This document shows positions 8,933 through 16,943 of a DNA stretch of 64,000 nucleotides, in pieces (positions within the stretch are counted from its first letter, which is position 1; each line of letters begins with the position of its first letter). A program made the translations under genes and the position numbers. This stretch comes from Microbacterium sp. ProA8. GTDB lineage: Bacteria; Actinomycetota; Actinomycetes; Actinomycetales; Microbacteriaceae. Under the pieces are notes generated by a model, which worked only from the letters and a program-made list of their open reading frames with translations, was not told the origin of the DNA and searched no databases. Location: contig NZ_CP157000.1 in the NCBI RefSeq assembly GCF_039905635.1, positions 4,309,777-4,373,776 of the forward strand. Reading direction: 5' to 3'.

Positions 8933-9499
8933 TCACCCGAGCGGCGGGCCCTCCAGCACGGTCGGCACGTACTCGAGCAGCTGGCTGCGCTGATCGAAGG
9001 TGCGAGCCTCGACAAGGTCGAGCCGCACGTCGGGGTAGCCGTCGAAGATCCGGTCCGAGCCGGTCGCCCCCGTGATGACGGGGAACACGACGACGCGGTA
9101 GCGGTCGACCAGCCCCGCCAGCAACAGGTTGCGGCAGAGCGCGACACTGCCGAGGGTGCGCAGCGGCCGGTCGGACGCCTCCTTCAGCCGCCGCACGAAG
9201 TCGATCGCGTCCTCGCGCACCAGCACCGAGTTCGCCCAGCTGAGCGGCTCCTCGAGCGTCGACGAGAAGACGTACTTCTCCACGTCGTCGAGCACGTCGG
9301 TGCCCTCCTCGCCGCCGGCGGTGAGCTCCGACATGAGGCGATACGTCCTCGCGCCCATCAGGATCGGATGGTCCTGCTCCGGCAGCTGCTCCAACCAGCC
9401 GAGATACTCGGGACCCTCGAGCCCCCACCATCCCGGCCACCCTTCGGCGGCGCCGTAGCCGTCGAGCGACATGATGAAGTCGATCGTCAAGGTCTGCAT
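8933..9499 (-). CDS. RibD C-terminal/dihydrofolate-reductase-like protein
   Basis: 188 residues with the DHFR fold as found in the RibD reductase domain. It has an N-terminal strand TLTIDFIMSLDGYGAA, the segment PILMGARTYRLMSEL and the nucleotide-loop-like LRTLGSVALCRNLLLAGLVDRYRVVVFPVI. Standalone proteins of this kind are common in actinobacteria and are presumed NAD(P)H-dependent reductases of unknown substrate. It is the first gene of the leftward operon with the amidohydrolase and MFS exporter. Confidence 0.85.
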   Translation of the reverse strand: MQTLTIDFIMSLDGYGAAEGWPGWWGLEGPEYLGWLEQLPEQDHPILMGARTYRLMSELTAGGEEGTDVLDDVEKYVFSSTLEEPLSWANSVLVREDAIDFVRRLKEASDRPLRTLGSVALCRNLLLAGLVDRYRVVVFPVITGATGSDRIFDGYPDVRLDLVEARTFDQRSQLLEYVPTVLEGPPLG

Positions 9500-9619
9500 G
9501 CGAGCCTCCTGCGCGTTCCGTCGCCCCGCGCGATCGCTCGGGGCGTCACTTCTCGGGTGGATGCCTCGGGCACGAGGGTAATCGCGGGCTCGACGTGAGG
9601 GAACCCCGGTGGTGAACGC

Positions 9620-10411
9620 TCAAAGGATCGCGGTGAGGGTTCCGCCGTCGGCCCGGAGCGCCGCGCCGTTCGTCGCCGAGGAGCGAGGACTCGCCAGGTA
9701 GGCCACGAGGTCCGCGATCTCGCGGGGCTCGAGGAAGCGCTCCAGCAGGGATGTCCGGTTCCCGGCCGCGATGGCGCTCTTGAGATCCTCGAGCGACATG
9801 TTCTGCGCGTCGGCGATCTGCGTCACGGCCTGCGCGACGCCGTCCGAGTAGGTGGGTCCCCCGAGAACGGTGTTGACGGTGACACCGGTGCCCCGCGTGA
9901 GCTTGGCGAGTCCGTTTCCCAGCGCGAGCATGGCCGCCTTGGTGACGCCGTAGTGGATCATGTCCCCCGGGACGTTCACACCCGACTCGCTGGCGACGAA
10001 CACGACGCGCCCCCACCCGACCTCGAGCATGCGTCCGAGCAGCCGACGCGACAGCTGGACGCCGCTCATCACGTTGATGTCGAAGTAGCGGTGCCATTCG
10101 TCGTCGGTGATGTCTCCGAACTCCTTGACGTCGAACACGCCGACGTTGTTGACGAGGATGTCGACCTCACCGAGCGATCCCAGCAGCCGGTCCACCTGCG
10201 CCGGGTCTGCGAAGTCGGCGGCGATGCCGGTGACGCCGGCGCCCGCGACCGCCGTGCGCAGCCGCTCCACCGCCGCGTCGACGCGATTCTGGCTGCGCCC
10301 GTTGAGGATGACCGTCGCACCCTCCTGCAGGAGCGTCTCCGCGATCGCGTAGCCGATCCCCTGCGTCGATCCGCTCACCAAGGCGCGCTTGCCCGCCAGA
10401 TCCAGTTCCAT
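9620..10411 (-). CDS. Short-chain dehydrogenase/reductase
   Basis: 263 residues. The Rossmann dinucleotide motif is SGSTQGIGYA (residues ~12-21), the structural NNVG is present (DILVNNVGVFD), and the catalytic Ser and Tyr-x3-Lys are in VASESGV and HYGVTKAAM. It ends with the usual YLASPRSSATNGAALRADGG. It is a classical SDR that oxidises or reduces an unknown carbonyl/alcohol substrate with NAD(P)(H). It is divergent from a MarR-type regulator and the shared 116-bp region holds a perfect palindrome, so the SDR is the probable target of that regulator. Confidence 0.9.
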   Translation of the reverse strand: MELDLAGKRALVSGSTQGIGYAIAETLLQEGATVILNGRSQNRVDAAVERLRTAVAGAGVTGIAADFADPAQVDRLLGSLGEVDILVNNVGVFDVKEFGDITDDEWHRYFDINVMSGVQLSRRLLGRMLEVGWGRVVFVASESGVNVPGDMIHYGVTKAAMLALGNGLAKLTRGTGVTVNTVLGGPTYSDGVAQAVTQIADAQNMSLEDLKSAIAAGNRTSLLERFLEPREIADLVAYLASPRSSATNGAALRADGGTLTAIL

Positions 10412-10443
10412 GATGACCTTTCCGTGCTCGCTGCGCGCGAGAT

Positions 10444-10465
10444 TTCACTTGCTCAGTCAAGTGAA
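10444..10465. promoter_or_regulatory. MarR-type operator between SDR and MarR genes
   Basis: TTCACTTG-N6-CAAGTGAA is a perfect 8-bp inverted repeat. A second copy of the core (ACTTGCTTAG on the minus strand, about 10485-10494) lies 20 bp away, next to the MarR gene. Two related sites in a divergent promoter region are what a MarR dimer controlling both genes would need. Confidence 0.6.
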
Positions 10466-10527
10466 TCTATCCACGATGAGTTTCCTAAGCAAGTCAAGCA
10501 GGGCTCAGCCCGTCTACAGTGGCAGTC

Positions 10528-11031
10528 ATGACGCAGCCCCTTGTGCCGGCAGAGTTGACCCGAGAAGAGCTCGAGACCTGGGCGGCGCTGGCCACGGTGC
10601 TCGAGTGGCTGCCGTCCGCGCTCGATGCGCAGCTGCAGCGCGATGCGCAGCTGACGCACTTCGAGTACGGCGTGCTGTACGCCCTCGCCGACGCTCCCGA
10701 CAGGACCCTGCGCATGAGCGTCCTGTCCGGCTACGCGAACAGCTCGCTCTCGCGCTTGTCGCGTGCGGCGACGAGATTGGAGTCCAAGGGGTGGATGCGA
10801 CGGCGGCCGGATCCCGCGGACGGCCGCTTCACGTTGGCGATCCTCACCGACCTCGGTCAGCAGAAGGTCGACGAGGCGGCGCCGGGGCATGCCGAGTTGG
10901 TGCGCGGTCTGGTGTTCGATCGCCTGACGAGCGCACAACAGCGGCAGCTGCGCGAGATCTCGCGCCGGATCACCGGCGCGATCCGGTCTGAGGAGGGCTG
11001 GGCGCCTGCCGCGAACACGCCTGCTCGCTAG
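10528..11031 (+). CDS. MarR-family transcriptional regulator
   Basis: A 167-residue winged-helix protein. The recognition region is MSVLSGYANSSLSRLSRAATRLESKGWMRR and the wing is PADGRFTLAILTDLGQQKV, both standard MarR features. The start at MTQPLVP was preferred over the upstream TTG-type codon. It is divergent from an SDR enzyme with palindromic operator sites between them, so it probably represses the SDR and itself until a small aromatic or related ligand binds. Confidence 0.9.
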   Translation: MTQPLVPAELTREELETWAALATVLEWLPSALDAQLQRDAQLTHFEYGVLYALADAPDRTLRMSVLSGYANSSLSRLSRAATRLESKGWMRRRPDPADGRFTLAILTDLGQQKVDEAAPGHAELVRGLVFDRLTSAQQRQLREISRRITGAIRSEEGWAPAANTPAR

Positions 11032-11127
11032 CAGCGCCTTCGCGATGCGCCACCCGCCACGTGGCTGAACCTCGTCCCCCGTCGGTCGAACGCCTAGCGG
11101 CGGCCGCCTCCGACTCCGGGTCACGCA

Positions 11128-12078
11128 ATGTCCCCGGTTCATGGCAATGTCGACGGCATGGAGCGGCCTGCAGCATCTCCGGGTGAGCGCGCGGGCGCAT
11201 CCTCAGCCTGGGGGGTCGTCGGTGTGCCGTCGAGCGCCGCGGCACACTGGGCAGGGATCGAAAAGGGACCAGCCGCGCTGCGAGCGGCTGGACTCGTGGA
11301 GGCCTTGGCCGACGGATCCGCCGCGGTGACGGACTTCGGTGACCAGCAGGTCGCCCATTGGGCAGCCCGCAGGACGGGGAACGGGGCGAACAACGTCGAG
11401 GCTGTACGCGCGGTGCTCGATGAGACACGTCAGCGCATCGTCGATGTGCTGCGGGACGGTCTTCGCCCGTTCGTCATCGGCGGAGAGTGCACGCTGGCGG
11501 TCGCGATGGTGAGTGCGTTCGCCGAGTGCGGCCGCGACGTAGGGGTCGTGTACGTCGACGGCGGGCAGGACCTGATGACCCCCGTCGACAACCGCGACGA
11601 ACCCATCCTCGACGGCATGGGTGTCGCGCATATGCTCGACCTTCCCGGCACAGAGGGCGTCATCTCCGGCATCGGCCCGCGGCGGCCGCTCCTCCGCGAC
11701 TCGGACATCGTCTTCCTCGGATACTCCGACGAGGAAGAGGACATTCACGACGTTGTGCACAGTGAGCGCATTCCTTCGTCGCTCCTCAGCGCCGATCCGG
11801 AAGCAGCCGCGTTCCGTGCGTTGACGGCGCTCCGCGCAGCCAGCATCGTCATCCACATCGATGTCGACGTGCTCGACTTTCTGCAGGTCCCAGCGGCCGA
11901 CATCCCGACCTACGGACGCGGACTCTCCATCGAAGACCTCTCCGCCACTCTCCGAATCCTCTTCAGCGACCCGCGCTGCGCCGGTGCGCTTCTTGTGGAG
12001 TACAACCCCGATCACGACCGGCTGGGACGCGCTGCAGCACAACTTGTCGAGATGATACGGGCCACCGCAAGCGGGTGA
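11128..12078 (+). CDS. Arginase-fold protein lacking both metal-ligand histidines
   Basis: A 316-residue ureohydrolase-fold protein. The four family motifs are in order but altered. GGDHS is IGGECTL, DAHxD is YVDGGQDLMTP, and DxDxxDP is HIDVDVLDFLQ. The two His that help hold the Mn pair in arginase and agmatinase are Cys and Gly here, while the four Asp ligands remain. It may be non-catalytic, use another metal, or act on another substrate. Start is uncertain: ATG at 11128 or 11158, both without a clear Shine-Dalgarno; the conserved domain begins near residue 28. It stands alone downstream of the MarR gene. Confidence 0.75.
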   Translation: MSPVHGNVDGMERPAASPGERAGASSAWGVVGVPSSAAAHWAGIEKGPAALRAAGLVEALADGSAAVTDFGDQQVAHWAARRTGNGANNVEAVRAVLDETRQRIVDVLRDGLRPFVIGGECTLAVAMVSAFAECGRDVGVVYVDGGQDLMTPVDNRDEPILDGMGVAHMLDLPGTEGVISGIGPRRPLLRDSDIVFLGYSDEEEDIHDVVHSERIPSSLLSADPEAAAFRALTALRAASIVIHIDVDVLDFLQVPAADIPTYGRGLSIEDLSATLRILFSDPRCAGALLVEYNPDHDRLGRAAAQLVEMIRATASG

Positions 12079-12175
12079 CGGGCAGTCAGCTGAGATCTCC
12101 GTCTTGCTGCAGCGCTGGACGGCAAGAGTGATGCGACGGGGCGGGTTCAGTCGAGCGCGGCGCCCGCAGATGGGA

Positions 12176-12355
12176 CTACTCCTCGGCGGTGACCAGCCGG
12201 CGCCGGCGGTCGACGATCCCGCGAGCAAGCGCCGCCCCGCTCGCGACGAACAGGATCACGACAGTGACGATCGACCACCACACCGGTTCGACCTCTACGA
12301 GTCGCCACATTGCGATCGCGAAGAAGAAGGCGGCCGTCCCGAACCACGAGTTCAT
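12176..12355 (-). CDS. Small two-helix membrane protein
   Basis: A 59-residue ORF beginning MNSWFGTAAFFFAIAMWRLV. Helix 1 covers about residues 3-19. Helix 2 covers about 27-45 (WWSIVTVVILFVASGAALA), followed by a basic tail (DRRRRLVTAEE). The clean two-helix hydropathy with a positive-inside tail argues for a real gene although it is very short. I do not recognise a family. It lies alone between the arginase-fold gene and the LysM-like gene; the rest of 12079-12511 shows nothing else. Confidence 0.6.
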   Translation of the reverse strand: MNSWFGTAAFFFAIAMWRLVEVEPVWWSIVTVVILFVASGAALARGIVDRRRRLVTAEE

Positions 12356-12511
12356 GAGGGCATGCTATCCCGGCCCCAGTAGCTGATCCATCGAGGGAGT
12401 GGAGCATTACCGGGTCAGCTGGCGGCGATGTGTCGCCCGCCGCGCCGAGCGGTGGAGGCCCTGCTCATCTCACTCGCGAAACGGAGATCCTCGCGGCCCG
12501 GTGGTCCTGGG

Positions 12512-13285
12512 CTAGGCGAACATCTGGCGCAGCACGTCGAGGTCGCCGACGTCGAGAGCCCGCGCGATCACCTCGGCCTCAGCGGGGTCGGGGAACAGGC
12601 CGGACAGCTCGTGCGCGAAGATGCTGCGCATCCGGTCCAGGTCACCCGCGTGGGCCGCGGCGCTCATCGCCTCGACGGCGAGCTGGTATGGAATCTGCTG
12701 GTATCCGTCGGGCGTGGTCACGGGGTTGTAGTACGGCACCCACGGGATCGAACTGTCCGGGTGAAGCAGCAGCACCTCGCCGGGCTGGATCGTGCGCGTG
12801 TGGTTGAGGGTCGCGAGCGTCAGCGCGTTGGCGATGCAGAACCGGTCCCCGATCGCGAACAGCGCGTCGCCCGGCGCGACGGTGTACGTCTTGATCCGAC
12901 CCTCGTCGTCGAGGCCCACGGTGCCCGCCGCGAACTCGCGCTCCCCACGGTCGGTCAGGTCGCCGTTCAGGCGCGCGCTCGTCTGCCCCATGTGGAGCCA
13001 GATCGGGTTCTCGCAGCCCTCGGGCGTGTTCTTCGGGATTGCGGTGCCGTTGCCGACATACACGTAGCCGTCGCCCAGCTCATCGATCATCTTCTCGCCG
13101 ATCGGGTCGTCCTCCGCGGACGCCGACTCCTCGGTTGGCCCCTCGGTCGCGTCCTCAGTCGGCTGGAAGATCGCCCAGGACGACATCTCGGAGTACGCGC
13201 CCGACACGGTCGGCACAGCGATGGCCACGAGACCGCCGACGAGGAGCACGGCGACGCCCGTGGTGATCTTGGCGGCGAGGTTCAT
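12512..13285 (-). CDS. LysM-like exported/anchored protein
   Basis: 257 residues. The N-terminal signal anchor is MNLAAKITTGVAVLLVGGLV (positively charged start, then a hydrophobic core to about residue 28). An acidic linker (PTEDATEGPTEESASAEDD) and an extracytoplasmic domain follow. Residues ~132-175 resemble a LysM module (TYTVAPGDALFAIGDRFC...NHTRTIQPGEVLLL), the peptidoglycan-binding repeat. There are Cys residues outside the membrane (C91, C149 approximately) that could pair. The C-terminal helical part is not recognised. No operon partner is obvious. Confidence 0.7.
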   Translation of the reverse strand: MNLAAKITTGVAVLLVGGLVAIAVPTVSGAYSEMSSWAIFQPTEDATEGPTEESASAEDDPIGEKMIDELGDGYVYVGNGTAIPKNTPEGCENPIWLHMGQTSARLNGDLTDRGEREFAAGTVGLDDEGRIKTYTVAPGDALFAIGDRFCIANALTLATLNHTRTIQPGEVLLLHPDSSIPWVPYYNPVTTPDGYQQIPYQLAVEAMSAAAHAGDLDRMRSIFAHELSGLFPDPAEAEVIARALDVGDLDVLRQMFA

Positions 13286-13336
13286 GTGACAGAACCTAAT
13301 GGGACTGGGCGTCCCGACGCCATGCTCGCCCCCTGA

Positions 13337-14089
13337 TCAGACGGGCCTCCGGACGACGACGTAGCGTTCGTGCTCCTCGGCGGGTGCGAAGCCGCGCACA
13401 TCGAACATCGAACGGGGACCACAGAACGCCCCGGAATCGTGGCCGGTTTCCACTCGGCGCGGGTATCCCTCGACGAACCGTGCGCCGCGCGCTTCACCGT
13501 CGGCGACGACGCGATCCAGGAGCGCCGATGAGACGCCGTGGCGCCGGTAGGGCGGGGCGATGACGAAGCAGGAGACGCCCACCACCGTGTCGGGGGCCGG
13601 CCCCTCGGGATCGACGCCGTCGTACTTCGCGTACGTCGATCGGCGCGACGCATTGACCCAGCCCGCCGGGCTGCCGTCGACGTACGCGAGGTACCCGAGC
13701 GTCGCTCCGGACCGCAGCCGCTCGACCATCTCGGCACGCACATCACGCCACGGCCGCTCGGGAACGTCGCCGGTGTGGGGATGCAGGCAGTAGCAGGATC
13801 CCCAGTCTGGATTGTCGGGAAAGGCGTCGCGGTCGAAGAACCGCAGCCAGTCGTCGATGCGCTCCTCCGTGACGGGATGCACCTCTATCGAGCCGATCGA
13901 GGGAAGTCGCTCGACCGGGCCGTCCTCGCGTGCCGAGGCATCCGCGAAGTTGCGCGCCCACAGTCGCACCTCTTCGTCGGGGTAGGGGACGTCGTGCGCC
14001 CCGCGTACGTGTGCGACGAACTGCTCGACGAGCGACTCGACGTCCTCGCCGTCGAATCGCGCGTCCTTCTCGAAGCACTCGATCCACAT
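13337..14089 (-). CDS. GNAT acetyltransferase with an N-terminal DUF1059-like domain
   Basis: 250 residues in two parts. Residues 1-60 (MWIECFEKDARFDGEDVESL...VEQFVAHVRGAHDVPYPDEE) resemble the small DUF1059 module. Residues ~68-245 are a GNAT domain. Its acetyl-CoA loop is FVIAPPYRRHGVSSALL (pattern V-x-P-x-x-R-x-x-G), and the preceding strand is GVSCFVI. The substrate is unknown. A 45-bp gap separates its start from the upstream phosphoesterase-like gene on the same strand, so the two may be co-transcribed. Confidence 0.8.
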   Translation of the reverse strand: MWIECFEKDARFDGEDVESLVEQFVAHVRGAHDVPYPDEEVRLWARNFADASAREDGPVERLPSIGSIEVHPVTEERIDDWLRFFDRDAFPDNPDWGSCYCLHPHTGDVPERPWRDVRAEMVERLRSGATLGYLAYVDGSPAGWVNASRRSTYAKYDGVDPEGPAPDTVVGVSCFVIAPPYRRHGVSSALLDRVVADGEARGARFVEGYPRRVETGHDSGAFCGPRSMFDVRGFAPAEEHERYVVVRRPV

Positions 14090-14134
14090 GTCAAACTCCT
14101 TCGTCGGGTCGGCGGGACGAAATCGAACTGCTGA

Positions 14135-14914
14135 TCAGACGGGTTCGGTGAAAGAGACCGGCTTGCCGGCGGCGTGGGCATATGCGACCTCCGTTCGCGT
14201 GGACTCACCGATGTACCCGCCGGGGTTGACCACCAGAATCCGGTCGGCAAGGTCGATCTTGCGCAGGTGGAGCGCATCAAGCAAGGTCTTCTGCTCGTGC
14301 GAGATCAGCTCGCCCGCTTCGCCGGGCGCGAGGACGATGACGCCCGCGAAAGTCAGAGCACGGTTCGCCGCGCGCATCTCTTCAACGAACCGGGCGGAAC
14401 CGCAGAGGCAGACGATCTCTGGCCGATCCATCGGACCGATCTCGATGCACGCCACGATCTCAGCTGTTTCCCCATCCAGCCTTGCGACCGCAACGTGTGA
14501 CGCTGTGCGGATCTCTCCCTCGAAGGCAGCGATGCTCGGCCGAAGCGTCAGGTGCGCGCGGTAGCCCTCGCGCCAATGGGATGGCTCGTCGGCCTCGAAT
14601 CCCCGTAGGCGACCAAGGTGATGCGCGAGATCCTGATGTGCGTCTTCGACATGCGGTGAGTCCACCAGCCGGACCGGAACAGTCCGCTGCGGGCCGAACT
14701 GCGCAAGCCTCCCGATTCGGAATGCCAGCGGCCGGTCGACGACCCTCGCGTCATGGACGGCCTCGACCACCTGCTCGACCGACTCTGCGACCAGGAAGTT
14801 GGAGGCGAGCGTGACATGCGCCGGCCACGCGCTGCGCGCGAACCGGTCGCCGACATCCATCGGCTCGAAGAGCGCCACCACGCAGTATCGGGGAGACTTC
14901 GGCGTCGACTGCAC
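14135..14914 (-). CDS. 2H phosphoesterase fused to a nucleoside 2-deoxyribosyltransferase-like domain
   Basis: 259 residues. The N-terminal domain (1-~160) has the paired HxT motifs of the 2H/2'-5' RNA ligase-like superfamily: HVTL at 33-36 and HLTL at 121-124. The C-terminal domain (~165-259) starts VCLCGSARFVEEMRAANRAL. It contains VVNPGGYIGESTRTEVAYA, which resembles nucleoside 2-deoxyribosyltransferase/DUF4406 proteins, where the Glu after the Gly-Tyr motif (here E242) is catalytic. Both domains act on nucleotides or RNA ends in known relatives, so a role in nucleotide or RNA-end processing is reasonable but unproven. Confidence 0.7.
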   Translation of the reverse strand: MQSTPKSPRYCVVALFEPMDVGDRFARSAWPAHVTLASNFLVAESVEQVVEAVHDARVVDRPLAFRIGRLAQFGPQRTVPVRLVDSPHVEDAHQDLAHHLGRLRGFEADEPSHWREGYRAHLTLRPSIAAFEGEIRTASHVAVARLDGETAEIVACIEIGPMDRPEIVCLCGSARFVEEMRAANRALTFAGVIVLAPGEAGELISHEQKTLLDALHLRKIDLADRILVVNPGGYIGESTRTEVAYAHAAGKPVSFTEPV

Positions 14915-14975
14915 CTGAAGAGCTTCGCCCGCGCTGTCCGGACGCGCAACACATCCCGAGATGCCACTCCGGACA

Positions 14976-14997
14976 TCGCGGGATACTTCACCCGCGA
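14976..14997 (-). terminator. Hairpin downstream of the amidohydrolase
   Basis: TCGCGGG / CCCGCGA, a perfect 7-bp stem with an 8-nt loop, 50 bp past the stop of the leftward amidohydrolase and before the next gene. The right half (GATACTTCACCCGCGA) recurs at about 18477-18492 next to another gene end. Confidence 0.4.
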
Positions 14998-15046
14998 ATG
15001 CCGGTGATCGGCGCCGCTTCCCGCCGCGCTGCTGGACGGCCGTCGC

Positions 15047-16288
15047 TCAGGCAGCGGACTGACGGATGCCGCGGCGCCAGACCTCGCGAATGTTCAGCGT
15101 GTCGCCGATCGTCGTCGTCGGGTCCCCGTCGACCAGCAACAGATCGGCGCGCTGACCCACCGCGATGGATCCCCGATCGGTGAGGCCGAACCGACGAGCG
15201 GTCACTGCCGTGGCAGCGCTCAGCGCCCTGGTCGGCGTCACGCCCGCATCGACGAAGTACTGCAGCTCCTGGTGCACGCTGGCGCCGTGCGCGAGACCGC
15301 CGAGGAAGGGCAGCGGCTGGGAGACATCGGTGCCGACGAGGAGGTCGACGCCGGCTGCCTCGAGGGCGCGCACGGTGGCCAGAACGTCATCGAGGCGACC
15401 CTGCGGATAGTGGTTGAAGCTGCTGCGCAGCGTCGAGTCCCATTCCGGTGAGAGCTTCGAAGCGACGCGTGGGTCGTCAGCGAGCCCAGATCCGGTGATG
15501 CCCATCATCGAGGCGTCGAGCACCACGCAGGCTACGACGAAGGCACCGGACTGCGCGATGGCGTCGATGATCTGGGACGTGTGCGGTCGGTCCATGAAGA
15601 GGTGGGCCAGGCCGTCGATGCCGGCGTCGATGCTCATCTGCGTGGCTTCGATGGTGAGCGCGTGCGCCACCGTCAGCATGCCGAGGCGCTGGGCTTCGGC
15701 GACACCCGCGTTCAGCGTCTCCTGGTCGAGCATGGGGAGGCCCGGGTGTCCCTCGACGGACCCATCGTCGACCATGAACTTGATGTAGTCCGAGCCGGCG
15801 TCAGCCAGCTGGCCGACCACGTCGACCGCTTCCTGCGGGGTGGTGACCTTGGCGCGCACGATCGGGTCGACACGCTCGGGGCCCGCGGGGCGGCCGCCGG
15901 GACCGCCGCGCTGGGGGTGGAAGTCCTTGGGGAACAGTTCCTCGGGGTGCCCTCCGGGAGGGGTGAGTCCGAATCCTGCGGAACGCACATCGGCGAGGTT
16001 GTCGTCCTGCGTGATGTGGTCACGGTCGCGAGCGGTGTTCGCCCCCTGCATCTCGAGCTCCGTCGTCACACCGAACTGCAACGCCATTCGCAGGCCCGCG
16101 GTATCGGTGTGCACGTGCGCGTCGATGAGACCGGGAAGCAGCGTCGCGCCGGGAGACTCGATGAGCAGCGCGTCCGCGGGAGCCTGATCACCGATGGACT
16201 CGATCACCCCGTCCGAGATCACCACGGTCTTGGGCCCGAGGTTCTTGGTGCCGTCGAAGACCCTCCCGGCCACAATTGCTGTGCGCAT
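15047..16288 (-). CDS. Amidohydrolase (imidazolonepropionase-like)
   Basis: A 413-residue metal-dependent hydrolase. The first metal motif is GLIDAHVHTDTAG (HxH), the bridging Lys region is DYIKFMVDDGS, His ligands are in TVAHALT and GLAHLFMDRPH, and the late Asp is in LLVGTDVSQPLP. The start MRTAIVAGRVFDG begins directly with the conserved N-terminal strand. It is divergent from a MarR regulator with an AT-rich inverted repeat between them, so it is probably regulated by it. The substrate is unknown. A central insertion (HPQRGGPGGRPAGPERVDP) looks like a flexible loop. Confidence 0.85.
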   Translation of the reverse strand: MRTAIVAGRVFDGTKNLGPKTVVISDGVIESIGDQAPADALLIESPGATLLPGLIDAHVHTDTAGLRMALQFGVTTELEMQGANTARDRDHITQDDNLADVRSAGFGLTPPGGHPEELFPKDFHPQRGGPGGRPAGPERVDPIVRAKVTTPQEAVDVVGQLADAGSDYIKFMVDDGSVEGHPGLPMLDQETLNAGVAEAQRLGMLTVAHALTIEATQMSIDAGIDGLAHLFMDRPHTSQIIDAIAQSGAFVVACVVLDASMMGITGSGLADDPRVASKLSPEWDSTLRSSFNHYPQGRLDDVLATVRALEAAGVDLLVGTDVSQPLPFLGGLAHGASVHQELQYFVDAGVTPTRALSAATAVTARRFGLTDRGSIAVGQRADLLLVDGDPTTTIGDTLNIREVWRRGIRQSAA

Positions 16289-16337
16289 ACGACTTTCCGT
16301 TCCATGCGGGAGCGCCACCAGTTGGACGCCCATTTAC

Positions 16338-16351
16338 GTGTAAAATAACAC
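16338..16351. promoter_or_regulatory. Candidate MarR operator (GTGT-N6-ACAC)
   Basis: GTGTAAAATAACAC, in an unusually AT-rich 60-bp stretch between the amidohydrolase and the MarR gene. A neighbouring TGTGCA/TGCACG pair lies just to the right. The AT content suggests that overlapping divergent promoters are here as well. Confidence 0.4.
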
Positions 16352-16408
16352 ATATGTGCACAATGCACGCATTTGAGGAGCCGTTATGAGTGATCGCGAC
16401 GAGCCCCC

Positions 16409-16861
16409 ATGGACCTCCCGAGCGACGACGATCTGCTGGAGAACATCGGGACAGCGTTCTCGAGACTGCGGCGCCGCGCGAGCAGCGTGCCTCTCGACAT
16501 GCAGGTCGCGCGGCCCGACGTGCGCCGCGATCTTCTGCTCGCGATGGTGGAAGAGGCCGACGGACTGCTGAGCGTCAACGAGCTCGCTGCCGCACTCGGG
16601 ATGGAGCGCACCTCGGTCAGTCGCCTTGCGGCATCCTGCGTGAGCGAGGGCCTCGTCGAACGCGTGGCCTCCCAGACCGACGGGCGCAGCATCACGCTCC
16701 GCCTGACATCGCAAGGACGCGAGGTGCTTGCCCGCGCGAGACACCAGCAACGCCGAGCCTTCGAATACATCACCCGCCAGTGGGACGACGACGAGCGGCT
16801 CGAGTTCGCCAGGCTTCTGCATAAGTACGTGTCCAGCGCGAGCCGCGAAGCATCCGAATAA
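16409..16861 (+). CDS. MarR-family regulator
   Basis: 150 residues with a winged helix: LLSVNELAAALGMERTSVSRLAA (recognition) and SQTDGRSITLRLTSQGREV (wing). It is divergent from the amidohydrolase. The start is odd. A good Shine-Dalgarno (GAGGAG, 16375-16380) points to an ATG at 16386 that is out of frame with the domain. The in-frame ATG at 16409 has no Shine-Dalgarno. One extra C in the C-run at 16404-16408 would join MSDRDEPP to MDLPSDDD in one frame. So the annotated start may reflect a natural or sequencing one-base deletion. Confidence 0.85.
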   Translation: MDLPSDDDLLENIGTAFSRLRRRASSVPLDMQVARPDVRRDLLLAMVEEADGLLSVNELAAALGMERTSVSRLAASCVSEGLVERVASQTDGRSITLRLTSQGREVLARARHQQRRAFEYITRQWDDDERLEFARLLHKYVSSASREASE

Positions 16862-16943
16862 GCCCTCGCTGCTCGCGAACGACCAGCCTCCCCGACCGAC
16901 ACCCGACGCGCGCGGGGCTGCTCCGAAGCTGAAGCGCGGTCGC

